The notes under the pieces were generated by a model. That model made no database searches, was not told the DNA's origin, and saw nothing but the letters and a program-made list of their open reading frames with translations. The position numbers and the translations under genes are program-made. A stretch of DNA of 19,435 nucleotides from Bacteroidota bacterium (GTDB lineage: Bacteria > Bacteroidota > Bacteroidia > Chitinophagales > Chitinophagaceae), in the NCBI GenBank assembly GCA_947447835.1, contig CANFLP010000026.1:1-19435 (forward strand), given 5' to 3'. This document shows positions 8,901-15,778 of the stretch, in pieces. Numbering within the stretch: the stretch's first letter is position 1; each line of letters starts with the position of its first letter.

Positions 8901-9066
8901 AACAGTAACGCAGCAAATACAAACGGTTTGGCAAAAGATACAAGAAAAGGATTTTTATACTGGATGTGGCAAACCGGAATGTCATTGGTGTAATTTTGTT
9001 AAAAACAATGAATTAACCGTTGCTTTACACCAAATCCCGAATGGCGATTTGGAAGAATCTGACTAA
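5914..9066 (+). CDS. UvrD-type ATP-dependent helicase with C-terminal Fe-S RecB-like nuclease
   Basis: A 1050-residue superfamily 1A helicase fused to a PD-(D/E)XK nuclease. Helicase motifs: Walker A AGPGTGKT (Lys43), Walker B VDEFQD (Asp273, Glu274), GDDDQSIFRFQG (302-313), ENNYRST, TTHGSKGLEFEYVFV (from 639) and FYVAITRAKKEL (Arg701). The nuclease domain, about 775-1050, has FGSAVHDAL (His818), GAIDKIE (Asp908) and VVDYKTG (Asp921, Lys923). Four cysteines, Cys791 (LKCPLHFYY) and Cys1018, Cys1023 and Cys1026 (CGKPECHWC), match the iron-sulfur arrangement of AddB- and AdnA-type nucleases. It likely processes DNA ends for recombination. Layout resembles AdnA more than UvrD; the exact role is inferred. 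Downstream are a lipoprotein gene (10-base gap) and recR. Confidence 0.93.
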   Translation: MISKLEQARAFEAVYEGLNEQQKVAVNTIEGPVMVIAGPGTGKTQILGARIGKILLETDTSPENILCLTYTDAGAIAMRKRLVSFIGTSAYKVNIATFHSFCNDIIQDNLSLFDKTSLDPISELEKIELLKKLIDGFDKNNPLKRYRGDIYYEMSNLAKLFSAMKKEGWTPAYLIEKVQDYIKEIPFRDEFIYKRKYKQFEAGDLKQGLVDAEVEKMEKLNAAINCFDVYQQLMKDRNRYDFEDMINWVINAFKENKNLLAQYQERFLYILVDEFQDTSGTQNELVQLLVNYWDQPNLFVVGDDDQSIFRFQGANVENMLHFQNQYAQDLLTIVLENNYRSTQAILDASTIVINNNQERLVNKINNLEKKLIAAHPNNQGETADPAIIAYQVPEEEMIDITEQIVQLTEKGVAPNQIAVLYKEHKYGEEIAHFLQQKNIPVYTRRTANLLDQTLVKQIITILDYLVCELDQPYEGANLLFEILHFKWWNISPITIAKLTFEANHLKYGAPENSFRKVLAEKTQQVQGSLFQEGGVQELAKAAQVLESLISEVANVTLLNLVEQVLQKTGIIQSVLQSSNKGFELEVITKFFDFIKEETHRRPSLKLKDLVEMLELMQKEGIRLPLPITTGGVSGVNLLTTHGSKGLEFEYVFVAGTNAHYWEKKRAANNIGYGLPDTVLSSLENTDDKEELRRLFYVAITRAKKELQISYALNRADGKVAEPSQFVIELIEGNEKRITEKQLLPDIKMQYKLLHIQSTIQPQIKQLEEDFISPKLEQFTMNVTALNNYLKCPLHFYYNSLIRVPSGKSEATTFGSAVHDALNKLFKKMSERESVFPDKQELIQDFNYYMSRHREAFTQVEFNSRKEQGEIVLTKYYDEYAQLWNKVVTTEYRINNVVLNGIPLKGAIDKIEFNGKQVVVVDYKTGSVENAKEKLFAPNDKYPNGGDYWRQAVFYKILLNHHPKNWEVTTAEFDFVEPNKKKQFEKVAINISDADITTVTQQIQTVWQKIQEKDFYTGCGKPECHWCNFVKNNELTVALHQIPNGDLEESD

Positions 9067-9076
9067 GTTTGCATTT

Positions 9077-10501
9077 ATGATGAAAAGAATTTCTTGGACA
9101 GTATTTATAGTGAAAACCTTGGTGGCGGTATACCTTGTAAATTCCTTAATGGCCTGCGCCAATATTGTGCCCCCAAGTGGAGGACCAAGAGATAGTATTC
9201 CTCCCTATAAAATTGCAGCTAAACCAAAGGACTCTGCAACCAATGTAAGTCCAAAAGAAATTTGGATTGGTTTTAATGAGTACATCAACACTACTAGTAT
9301 TCAAGAAAATTTAATTATCTCCCCTAGTTTAAAAAACACTCCACTTGTTGAATCAAAATTAAATACCCTTCGTATTCGTCTGAATGATTCATTAGCATCA
9401 AACACTACCTATCGTTTACAATTTGGAACGGCTATTAGAGATGTGAATGAAGGCAATATTGCTCAAAATTTTTCTTACGTGTTTAGCACAGGTGACCATA
9501 TTGATAGTGGGCGTATTCAAGGCACCGTAAAACTTGCCGAAACAGGAAGAGTAGATAGTTCGCTCTTAGTAGTTTTACAACCAATTGGAAATGATACTGC
9601 CATATTTAAGAGTAGGCCCTTATATTTCACCAAGTTAAATGGCAAAGGGAAATTTGCATTCGACTTCCTACCCAATGCTCAATTTAACATTTTTGTAGTC
9701 CCAAATGATTATACCAAAAAGTATGATGATAGTACAAAGCTATTTGCCTTTAATACATTCCCAGTTGTAGCAAATAGAGAAAAAGATTCTATTCGTTTAT
9801 ATGCATTCCAAGCATTTCCAAAAGCCGAAAAGAAAAAATCAAGTGCTGGTAATAATAAACAAATAAAGCGCAATACCCCGTCATTAAGATATATTAAGAA
9901 TTTAGACGGAAGCGAGCAGGACTTATTACACAACTTACATCTGGTATTTGAAAGTCCAATACACTTAAATGATAGCTTCCCTATAATATTAACTGACACT
10001 TTAAATAAAGCTGTCGAAGACTATACTGTATATGTAGACAGCATTGCATTAAATACTGTGGTGATAGATTATGCATGGCCAAGCAGTACAAAATTCCATT
10101 TAATAGTACCGCAAAATGCCATTAAGGATACACTCAATAATAAGCTATTAAAAACAGATACACTTGCATTTACAACCAAGCCAAATTCTGTTTACGGGTC
10201 CTGCATCATTAGACTATCAGGTTATGAGCAATATAAAAATCCAATTTTACTATTAACACAGGATGATAAGATTAAATTTAGTTACCCGATTATTAAAAAC
10301 TTATTAAATATTGAACAGCTTCCTGCTGGAGAATTTCAATTAAAAATATTAGAAGACGAAAATAATAATGGTAAATGGGATACTGGAAAATTTGGATTTG
10401 GATATAAAAATCTACAACCAGAAAAAGTACTGGTTCTACCTAATAAATTAGTAATTAGAGCTAATTGGGATAATGAATTGAATCTTATAATAAATAAGTA
10501 G
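9077..10501 (+). CDS. Ig-like domain lipoprotein
   Basis: A 474-residue exported protein. The N-terminus is a signal peptide with lipobox LMAC (24-27, Cys27 being the lipidation site), followed by ANIVPPSGGPRDSIPP, a sequence style common in Bacteroidota surface or periplasmic lipoproteins. Residues about 45-140 form a Big_5-type Ig-like domain (SPKEIWIGFNEYI, then NTTYRLQFGTAIRDVNEGN and YVFSTG). A second stretch near 300-370 looks similar. The C-terminus has an EDENNNGKWDTGKFG acidic motif that could bind calcium. The frame is open from a TTG at 9020 inside the helicase gene, but the ATG at 9077 gives a proper signal peptide and a 10-base gap. Its function is unknown, and sitting between a helicase and recR does not make it a DNA-repair protein. 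Confidence 0.85.
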   Translation: MMKRISWTVFIVKTLVAVYLVNSLMACANIVPPSGGPRDSIPPYKIAAKPKDSATNVSPKEIWIGFNEYINTTSIQENLIISPSLKNTPLVESKLNTLRIRLNDSLASNTTYRLQFGTAIRDVNEGNIAQNFSYVFSTGDHIDSGRIQGTVKLAETGRVDSSLLVVLQPIGNDTAIFKSRPLYFTKLNGKGKFAFDFLPNAQFNIFVVPNDYTKKYDDSTKLFAFNTFPVVANREKDSIRLYAFQAFPKAEKKKSSAGNNKQIKRNTPSLRYIKNLDGSEQDLLHNLHLVFESPIHLNDSFPIILTDTLNKAVEDYTVYVDSIALNTVVIDYAWPSSTKFHLIVPQNAIKDTLNNKLLKTDTLAFTTKPNSVYGSCIIRLSGYEQYKNPILLLTQDDKIKFSYPIIKNLLNIEQLPAGEFQLKILEDENNNGKWDTGKFGFGYKNLQPEKVLVLPNKLVIRANWDNELNLIINK

Positions 10502-10514
10502 TTTTACCAATCCT

Positions 10515-11129
10515 ATGCAGTTACCTTCCTCTTTATTAGAAAACGCAGTAGCAGAATTTGCTAAACTACCTGGCATTGGGAAAAAGACTGCCTTAAGATT
10601 AGTATTACATTTATTAAAACAAGAAAAAGGAGTAACTACCTTGTTTGGAGATACCCTTCAAAAGATGCGCAACGAAATTCAGTTTTGCCAAAAGTGTTAC
10701 AATATCAGTGATGGAACCATTTGCTCTATTTGTGCAAATTCTGGCAGACAAAAAGACACGATTTGTGTGGTGGAGAATATTCGTGACGTTATTGCCATTG
10801 AAAATACACAACAATATAATGGGACCTACCATGTATTAGGAGGAATTATTTCACCATTAGACGGCATTGGACCAGAACAATTAACCATTGATCAACTTAT
10901 TGAAAGAGTCCATAAGGACAAAGTAACCGAGCTTGTTTTTGCATTAAACCCTACTATTCAAGGAGATACAACTATCTATTATATACAAAAGAAGCTATCT
11001 AGCAACACTTGCCGCATTACTACCATCGCGCGTGGAATTGCGTTTGGTGGCGAATTGGAATATGCCGACGAGATGACCCTTGGAAAGAGTATATCCAATA
11101 GGCAACCTATTCAACAGTATATAAAATAG
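10515..11129 (+). CDS. recR: Recombination protein RecR
   Basis: A 204-residue RecR of normal length. It works with RecO (and RecF) to load RecA on gapped single-stranded DNA. The helix-hairpin-helix is KLPGIGKKTALRL (17-29). The zinc finger has four cysteines: Cys58, Cys61, Cys70 and Cys73 (FCQKCYN, then ICSICA). The Toprim domain begins at DTICVVENIRDVIAIE (81 onward) and continues through YHVLGGIISPLDGIGPEQL, a strongly conserved RecR block. The C-terminal IARGIAFGGELEYADEMTLG is the usual Walker-like tail. It starts 13 bases after the lipoprotein gene, so the three genes from 5914 to 11129 probably share a message. Confidence 0.97.
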   Translation: MQLPSSLLENAVAEFAKLPGIGKKTALRLVLHLLKQEKGVTTLFGDTLQKMRNEIQFCQKCYNISDGTICSICANSGRQKDTICVVENIRDVIAIENTQQYNGTYHVLGGIISPLDGIGPEQLTIDQLIERVHKDKVTELVFALNPTIQGDTTIYYIQKKLSSNTCRITTIARGIAFGGELEYADEMTLGKSISNRQPIQQYIK

Positions 11130-11156
11130 GTTAATTCAGAAATAGTTACTAATTTT

Positions 11157-11170
11157 AATGTTCAAACATT
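11157..11170. repeat. Short inverted repeat upstream of the YceI gene
   Basis: AATGTT and AACATT are perfect 6-base inverted arms around a 2-base centre, ending 21 bases before the YceI start codon. The position would suit an operator. No matching copy is evident upstream of other genes in the window, and short AT-rich inverted repeats arise by chance. Confidence 0.25.
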
Positions 11171-11191
11171 GAATTACCATAAATACATTTT

Positions 11192-11725
11192 ATGAAAAAA
11201 ATAATCGCGTTATTATCCATTGCACTTTTGAGCATCAATTTTGCATCCGCACAAAAAACATTAGAAACTAAAACTGCACAAGTTCGTTTTATTGCAGCAG
11301 ACGATCATGATATAGATGCATTAAATAAGGAAGCAGTAAGTCGTCTAGAACCCAATGGTAAGTTAAGTTTCATCATGTTAATGAAGGGTTTTCATTTTGA
11401 TATGGGTAAGATGGAAGAGCACTTTAACACTGAATATATGGAGAGTGATAAATTTCCTCGTGCCCTATTTAGCGGTCAAATAACTAACATAAATACAGTC
11501 GATTTTAAGAAAGATGGCAAATATCCAATTGCAGTAACTGGCAACATGCAAGTACATGGTGTGAACAAAGCCATTCAAACAAATGGAGTTGTTGAAATCA
11601 AAAATGGCATTGTAAAAGCAAGTGCACAATTCACAGTAACCTTAAAGGACTTCGGCATTGGTGGCATTATGATTAAAATGGTGGCAGACAAGATTAATGT
11701 AGACGTAACTGCTACCTACCAATAA
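11192..11725 (+). CDS. YceI-like periplasmic protein
   Basis: A 177-residue protein with a clear signal peptide cut after Ala20 (ASA-Q). The mature part is a YceI-type lipocalin-like beta barrel, a fold that binds long-chain isoprenoid or amphipathic molecules. Typical features are the pairs of strands ending in SGQITNINTVDFKKDGKYP, VTGNMQVHGVNKAIQTNGV (the conserved GNLTIHGVTK-type block) and a final FTVTLKDFGIG strand. The substrate is unknown. It lies 62 bases after recR. No perfect TAnnTTTG box is visible in the gap, so its promoter is uncertain. Confidence 0.9.
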   Translation: MKKIIALLSIALLSINFASAQKTLETKTAQVRFIAADDHDIDALNKEAVSRLEPNGKLSFIMLMKGFHFDMGKMEEHFNTEYMESDKFPRALFSGQITNINTVDFKKDGKYPIAVTGNMQVHGVNKAIQTNGVVEIKNGIVKASAQFTVTLKDFGIGGIMIKMVADKINVDVTATYQ

Positions 11726-11769
11726 GCTACAAGCATAAAACTAGCTCCCTAATATTCCAACGCCCTTAA

Positions 11770-11801
11770 TTTGGCTAAAAGCTAATTGTAACCTAACTTT
11801 G
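11770..11801 (+). promoter_or_regulatory. Promoter of the metH genes
   Basis: TTTG at 11770-11773 (-33) and TAACTTTG at 11794-11801 (-7, perfect TAnnTTTG) are 20 bases apart, the best promoter in the window. Transcription should start near 11806, giving a leader of about 110-130 bases before metH. A short inverted repeat (TTGGCT 11771-11776, AGCTAA 11780-11785, one G-U pair) overlaps the -33 box. Confidence 0.8.
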
Positions 11802-11805
11802 CACC

Positions 11806-11905
11806 GCATTGCAGGTGGATTTGTTTATTGTTCAACCTGCCATCCGAAAGGAAAAAAGAACTAATAAACGATACAATTATCGCCCCCTTTATTATTAGTT
11901 ATTAG
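11806..11905 (+). ncRNA. Structured metH leader RNA, riboswitch-like (SAM-II-type pseudoknot suspected)
   Basis: The leader begins, right after the predicted transcription start, with stem GCAGGT (11811-11816) / ACCTGC (11835-11840) closing an 18-base loop. Loop bases GTTTATTGTTC (11823-11833) can pair with GAACTAATAAAC (11858-11869) over 11 bp with one bulged T, forming an H-type pseudoknot. The connector holds a tiny TCC-GAAA-GGA hairpin (11843-11852). Bases AACTAATAA (11859-11867) can instead pair with TTATTAGTT (11892-11900) over 9 bp, around an inner CGATA-CAAT-TATCG hairpin (11869-11882). Bits such as GATTT just inside the stem, TATTG late in the loop and CTAA in the 3' strand recall SAM-II, but the usual TTGCA before the stem's 3' arm is absent. 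Ligand and mechanism are inference. Confidence 0.5.
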
Positions 11906-11936
11906 CTCCGCTTGGATGTTGCATAAAAATATATTT

Positions 11937-12950
11937 ATGTCAATACAGGAGACGCTTAAGAAAAGAATTTTGGTGATTGATGGTGCCATGGGTACCATGA
12001 TTCAACGCCATAAATTAACCGAAGAAGATTACCGAGGTACCAGATTTGCCAATTGGCACAGTGATGTAAAAGGCAATAACGATTTGTTATGCATTACACA
12101 ACCAGCCATTATTACAGGCATTCATTTACAATATTTAGAAGCTGGTGCGGATATTATTGAAACGAATACATTTAGTAGTACTTCCATTGCGATGGCCGAT
12201 TATGATATGCAGGAGCTAGCATACGAATTAAATATTGCTGCAGCTAAATGTGTGCGAGATGCTATAGAACAATACAAATCAAAACATCCAAATACTACCG
12301 ATAAATATATTGCAGGATCTATAGGGCCCTTAAATAAAACATTAAGTTTATCTCCCGATGTAAATAATCCAGGATTCAGGGCTGTTACATTTGATGAAGT
12401 TGTGGAAGCATATACTGAACAAATTAAAGGTTTGGTGGATGGCGGCGTGGATGTGTTATTAGTAGAAACTATTTTTGATACCTTAAATGCAAAGGCAGCC
12501 ATATTTGCAATTAAAGAATACTTTAGAAAACTAGGTAAACCAGAATTACCTATCATGATAAGTGGTACTATAACCGATGCATCTGGAAGAACATTAAGTG
12601 GTCAAACCTTAGAAGCTTTTTATACATCAGTAGCACATGCTAAGCCATTGAGTGTAGGTCTTAACTGTGCTTTGGGTGCACAAGAAATGCGCTCTCATAT
12701 CGAAGAGCTATCCCAAATTGCTACCTGTTATACTTCGGCTTATCCTAATGCAGGATTGCCAAATGCAATGGGACAATACGACGAGGAACCCCATCAAACA
12801 GGACACTTTATTGAAGAATGGGCAAAAAATAAATTTGTAAATATTGTAGGTGGATGTTGTGGAACAACTCCAGACCATATCAAACAAATGGCCGACAATG
12901 TTCGTAACCTAACGCCAAGGGCATTACCTATTTTAGACACAACTATTTAA
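11937..12950 (+). CDS. metH: Methionine synthase, homocysteine-binding module (split MetH, part 1)
   Basis: A 337-residue homocysteine methyltransferase barrel that equals the first module of E. coli MetH. It opens with LKKRILVIDGAMGTMIQRHK, the family signature, then ETNTFSSTSIAMADY. The zinc ligands are Cys244 (GLNCALG) and Cys307/Cys308 (GGCCGTTPDH), matching the three zinc cysteines of E. coli MetH. It activates homocysteine as a thiolate to accept methyl from methylcobalamin bound to the partner protein. An in-frame ATG at 11916 would add seven residues (MLHKNIF). MSIQETLKKR at 11937 fits the family better, but the choice is uncertain. The second MetH gene follows after 34 bases in another frame. 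Confidence 0.92.
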   Translation: MSIQETLKKRILVIDGAMGTMIQRHKLTEEDYRGTRFANWHSDVKGNNDLLCITQPAIITGIHLQYLEAGADIIETNTFSSTSIAMADYDMQELAYELNIAAAKCVRDAIEQYKSKHPNTTDKYIAGSIGPLNKTLSLSPDVNNPGFRAVTFDEVVEAYTEQIKGLVDGGVDVLLVETIFDTLNAKAAIFAIKEYFRKLGKPELPIMISGTITDASGRTLSGQTLEAFYTSVAHAKPLSVGLNCALGAQEMRSHIEELSQIATCYTSAYPNAGLPNAMGQYDEEPHQTGHFIEEWAKNKFVNIVGGCCGTTPDHIKQMADNVRNLTPRALPILDTTI

Positions 12951-12984
12951 TTGAAATTGGATTTTTATAATTAGCAAGAACATT

Positions 12985-15720
12985 ATGAGTGAAGAAACAA
13001 TACATATAAAGCCTTATTTGAGATTAGCAGGACTAGAACCTTTGGTGATTCGTCCTGAAACTAATTTTGTAAACGTAGGAGAAAGAACCAATGTAACTGG
13101 TTCAAAAAAATTCGCGCGTTTAATTAAGGAAAATAAATACGAAGAAGCTTTATCAGTTGCACGTCAGCAAGTGGAGAGTGGCGCTCAAGTAATTGATGTA
13201 AACATGGACGACGCCTTATTGGAAGGTGTTAAAGCCATGACTACTTTTTTAAACTTATTGCAAAGCGAACCAGATATAGCTCGTATTCCTGTCATGATTG
13301 ATAGCTCAAAATTTGAAATTATTGAAGCTGGATTAAAATGTGTGCAAGGGAAATGTATCGTGAACTCCATCTCTATGAAAGAGGGGGGGGCAAAGTTTAT
13401 TGAGCAAGCACATATATGTAAGGCATATGGCGCTGCAGTAATTGTAATGGCATTTGACGAGGTTGGACAAGCAGATACTAAAGATAGAAAGATTGAAATT
13501 TGTGAACGTGCTTATAAAATATTGGTAGAGCAGGTAGGATTTGATCCACAGGATATCATTTTTGATCCTAATATATTTGCAGTAGCCACTGGTATTGAGG
13601 AACACAATAACTATGCCGTAGACTTTATTGAAGCTACTCGTATTATTAAACAAAAAATGCCATTAGCTAAAGTAAGTGGTGGTGTTTCCAATGTATCCTT
13701 CTCATTTAGAGGAAATGAAGCAGTGCGTGAAGCAATTCATGCAGTATTCTTATACCATGCTATCAAAGCAGGTATGGATATGGGTATTGTAAATGCAGGA
13801 CAGCTAGCTGTGTATGATGAGATTGATCCAGTATTAAGAAATTTATGTGAGGATGTAATCTTAAACAAGAACAACGATAGCAATCAAGCAACAGAGGCAT
13901 TAATTCAATATGCAGATAATATTAAGGCTAGCGGAGAAAACGCAGGCCAGTCTTCGGAAGAAGCTAATAAATTAAAATTAGCTTGGAGAAATGATACAGT
14001 AGAAAAACGTTTAGCACATTCATTAATAAACGGTATCACCGATTTTATTGATGAGGACACCGAAGAAGCTAGACAAAAATACAGCGCGCCATTGGAAGTA
14101 ATTGAGGGGCCGTTAATGGCCGGAATGAATCAAGTGGGTGATTTATTTGGTGCAGGTAAAATGTTTTTACCACAAGTAGTTAAAAGTGCACGTGTAATGA
14201 AAAAAAGCGTGGCAGTTTTAACTCCATATATCGAAGCAGAAAAAGAAAGATTAAAATTAGCTTCTGCAACTCCAGGGGCAAAATCTAAAGGACCAGCAAA
14301 AATATTATTAGCAACTGTAAAAGGTGACGTTCATGATATTGGTAAAAATATTGTGGGTGTAGTATTAGGATGTAATGGATACGAAATTATTGACATTGGT
14401 GTAATGGTACCTGCTGACAAAATTTTAGCAGAAGCCGTAAAACATGATGTAGATATCATCGGATTAAGTGGATTGATTACTCCTTCATTGGATGAGATGG
14501 TACATATTGCTAAAGAAATGAAGCGCAGGGGTATGAATATCCCATTAATGATTGGTGGTGCAACTACTTCACGTATGCATACTGCAGTAAAAATTGCTCC
14601 AGAATATAATGATGGTGTAATACACGTATTGGATGCATCACGAAGTGTAACTGTTGCAGGATCTTTATTGAACAAGGAACAAAAAGCTACATTTTTAGGC
14701 AATTTAGAAAAAGAATATGTACAACTGAAGTCCGATTTTGATAATAAGAAAACAGTGAAGCAATCACTACCTTATCAAGAAGCGTTAAAAAACAAAATGC
14801 CAATTGATTGGTCAAAGTTTGAAACAACCACTCCAAGCTTTACTGGAAACAAAGCAATTGAAATAAACGATTTATCGGTATTAGTAGATTATATCGATTG
14901 GAAACCATTCTTTATTGCATGGGAATTGCATGGTAATTTCCCGGCTATTTTAACCGATGAAAAAGTAGGTGAAGTTGCAAGTAAATTATATGAAGATGCC
15001 AATGCATTATTACAAACCATTATCAAGGAACAATGGTTAACCGCAAAAGGTGCAGTAGGATTTTGGGAAGCAAGTGCTAATGGAGACGATGTAACATTAC
15101 AAAAGGAATCTACCCCTACTCAATTACATTTCCTAAGACAACAATCTAAGAAAGCGCTGGGACAACCTAACTTCTCATTAGCCGACTTTATTTGTCCAGC
15201 GACTGAAAATAAAAAAGACTACTTAGGTGCATTTGCTGTTACCATTCATGGTATTGAAAAACATATCAAGCATTTTGAAGCAAACCACGACGACTATAAT
15301 AAAATAATTTTGCAAGCATTAGCCGATCGTTTGGCTGAAGCATTTGCCGAATATTTACATGTAAAAACAAGAAAAGAATATTGGGGTTATGCTAAAGACG
15401 AAACACTAGGGAATGAAGAATTAATTAAGGAGCATTATGTTGGTATTCGTCCTGCACCAGGATACCCTGCCTGCCCAGATCATACCGAAAAATATACTTT
15501 GTTTAATTTATTAGATGCCGAACAACATACTGGCATTACATTAACCGAGAGTTTAGCTATGTATCCCGCATCAAGTGTATGTGGTTGGTATTTTGCAAAT
15601 CCACAAAGTCAGTATTTTGGATTGGGTAAAATTCAGCAAGATCAGGTAGAAGATTATGCAAAACGTAAGAACCAGTCACTTGAATATATCACAAGATGGT
15701 TACAGCCTGTAATTGAATAG
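12985..15720 (+). CDS. metH: Methionine synthase, folate/cobalamin/activation modules (split MetH, part 2)
   Basis: A 911-residue protein carrying the other three modules of cobalamin-dependent methionine synthase. Residues about 20-290 form the methyltetrahydrofolate barrel (FVNVGERTNVTGSKKF, QVIDVNMDDALL, KVSGGVSNVSFSFRGN). Residues about 330-560 form the B12 cap and Rossmann domains, with the cobalt ligand His450 in GDVHDIGKN and later GLSGLITPSLDEM. Residues about 590-911 form the S-adenosylmethionine-binding reactivation domain, with the RPAPGYP motif (Arg822-Tyr827). All key sites are intact. With the upstream gene it makes a complete enzyme converting homocysteine and methyl-THF to methionine. 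It contains an eight-G tract at 13383-13390, and a strong terminator follows its stop. Confidence 0.96.
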   Translation: MSEETIHIKPYLRLAGLEPLVIRPETNFVNVGERTNVTGSKKFARLIKENKYEEALSVARQQVESGAQVIDVNMDDALLEGVKAMTTFLNLLQSEPDIARIPVMIDSSKFEIIEAGLKCVQGKCIVNSISMKEGGAKFIEQAHICKAYGAAVIVMAFDEVGQADTKDRKIEICERAYKILVEQVGFDPQDIIFDPNIFAVATGIEEHNNYAVDFIEATRIIKQKMPLAKVSGGVSNVSFSFRGNEAVREAIHAVFLYHAIKAGMDMGIVNAGQLAVYDEIDPVLRNLCEDVILNKNNDSNQATEALIQYADNIKASGENAGQSSEEANKLKLAWRNDTVEKRLAHSLINGITDFIDEDTEEARQKYSAPLEVIEGPLMAGMNQVGDLFGAGKMFLPQVVKSARVMKKSVAVLTPYIEAEKERLKLASATPGAKSKGPAKILLATVKGDVHDIGKNIVGVVLGCNGYEIIDIGVMVPADKILAEAVKHDVDIIGLSGLITPSLDEMVHIAKEMKRRGMNIPLMIGGATTSRMHTAVKIAPEYNDGVIHVLDASRSVTVAGSLLNKEQKATFLGNLEKEYVQLKSDFDNKKTVKQSLPYQEALKNKMPIDWSKFETTTPSFTGNKAIEINDLSVLVDYIDWKPFFIAWELHGNFPAILTDEKVGEVASKLYEDANALLQTIIKEQWLTAKGAVGFWEASANGDDVTLQKESTPTQLHFLRQQSKKALGQPNFSLADFICPATENKKDYLGAFAVTIHGIEKHIKHFEANHDDYNKIILQALADRLAEAFAEYLHVKTRKEYWGYAKDETLGNEELIKEHYVGIRPAPGYPACPDHTEKYTLFNLLDAEQHTGITLTESLAMYPASSVCGWYFANPQSQYFGLGKIQQDQVEDYAKRKNQSLEYITRWLQPVIE

Positions 15721-15733
15721 ATTTAACTATATG

Positions 15734-15772
15734 TAATAAAAAAGGTCCTGAAATTCAGGACCTTTTTTATTA
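15734..15772. terminator. Bidirectional terminator between metH and the LOG gene
   Basis: A perfect 17-base inverted repeat, 15734-15750 and 15756-15772, encloses a 5-base centre. The core GGTCCTG/CAGGACC is GC-rich and the outer arms are A-rich then T-rich, giving a U tract after the hairpin on either strand. It begins 13 bases after the metH stop and ends 6 bases before the LOG stop codon, so it serves both convergent transcripts. Confidence 0.92.
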
Positions 15773-15778
15773 CAGCAT

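Noticed and set aside
9020..9076. TTG start of the lipoprotein inside the helicase gene
   Set aside because: It would put 19 residues before the signal peptide; the ATG at 9077 gives a normal lipoprotein N-terminus.
11806..11936. Cobalamin riboswitch upstream of B12-dependent methionine synthase
   Set aside because: No B12-box-like sequence is visible and the structured part is too short.
12200..12556. Minus-strand open frame of 118 codons within metH part 1, and similar frames at 13333-13653 and 14331-14702
   Set aside because: They are antisense to strongly conserved domains, have no recognisable motifs, and are Ser/Cys/Ile-rich, as expected of frames that shadow a real gene.
12951..12984. 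metH split as a frameshift or sequencing error
   Set aside because: Both halves have complete domain boundaries, the second has its own start after a 34-base gap, and no coding remnant is evident in the gap.
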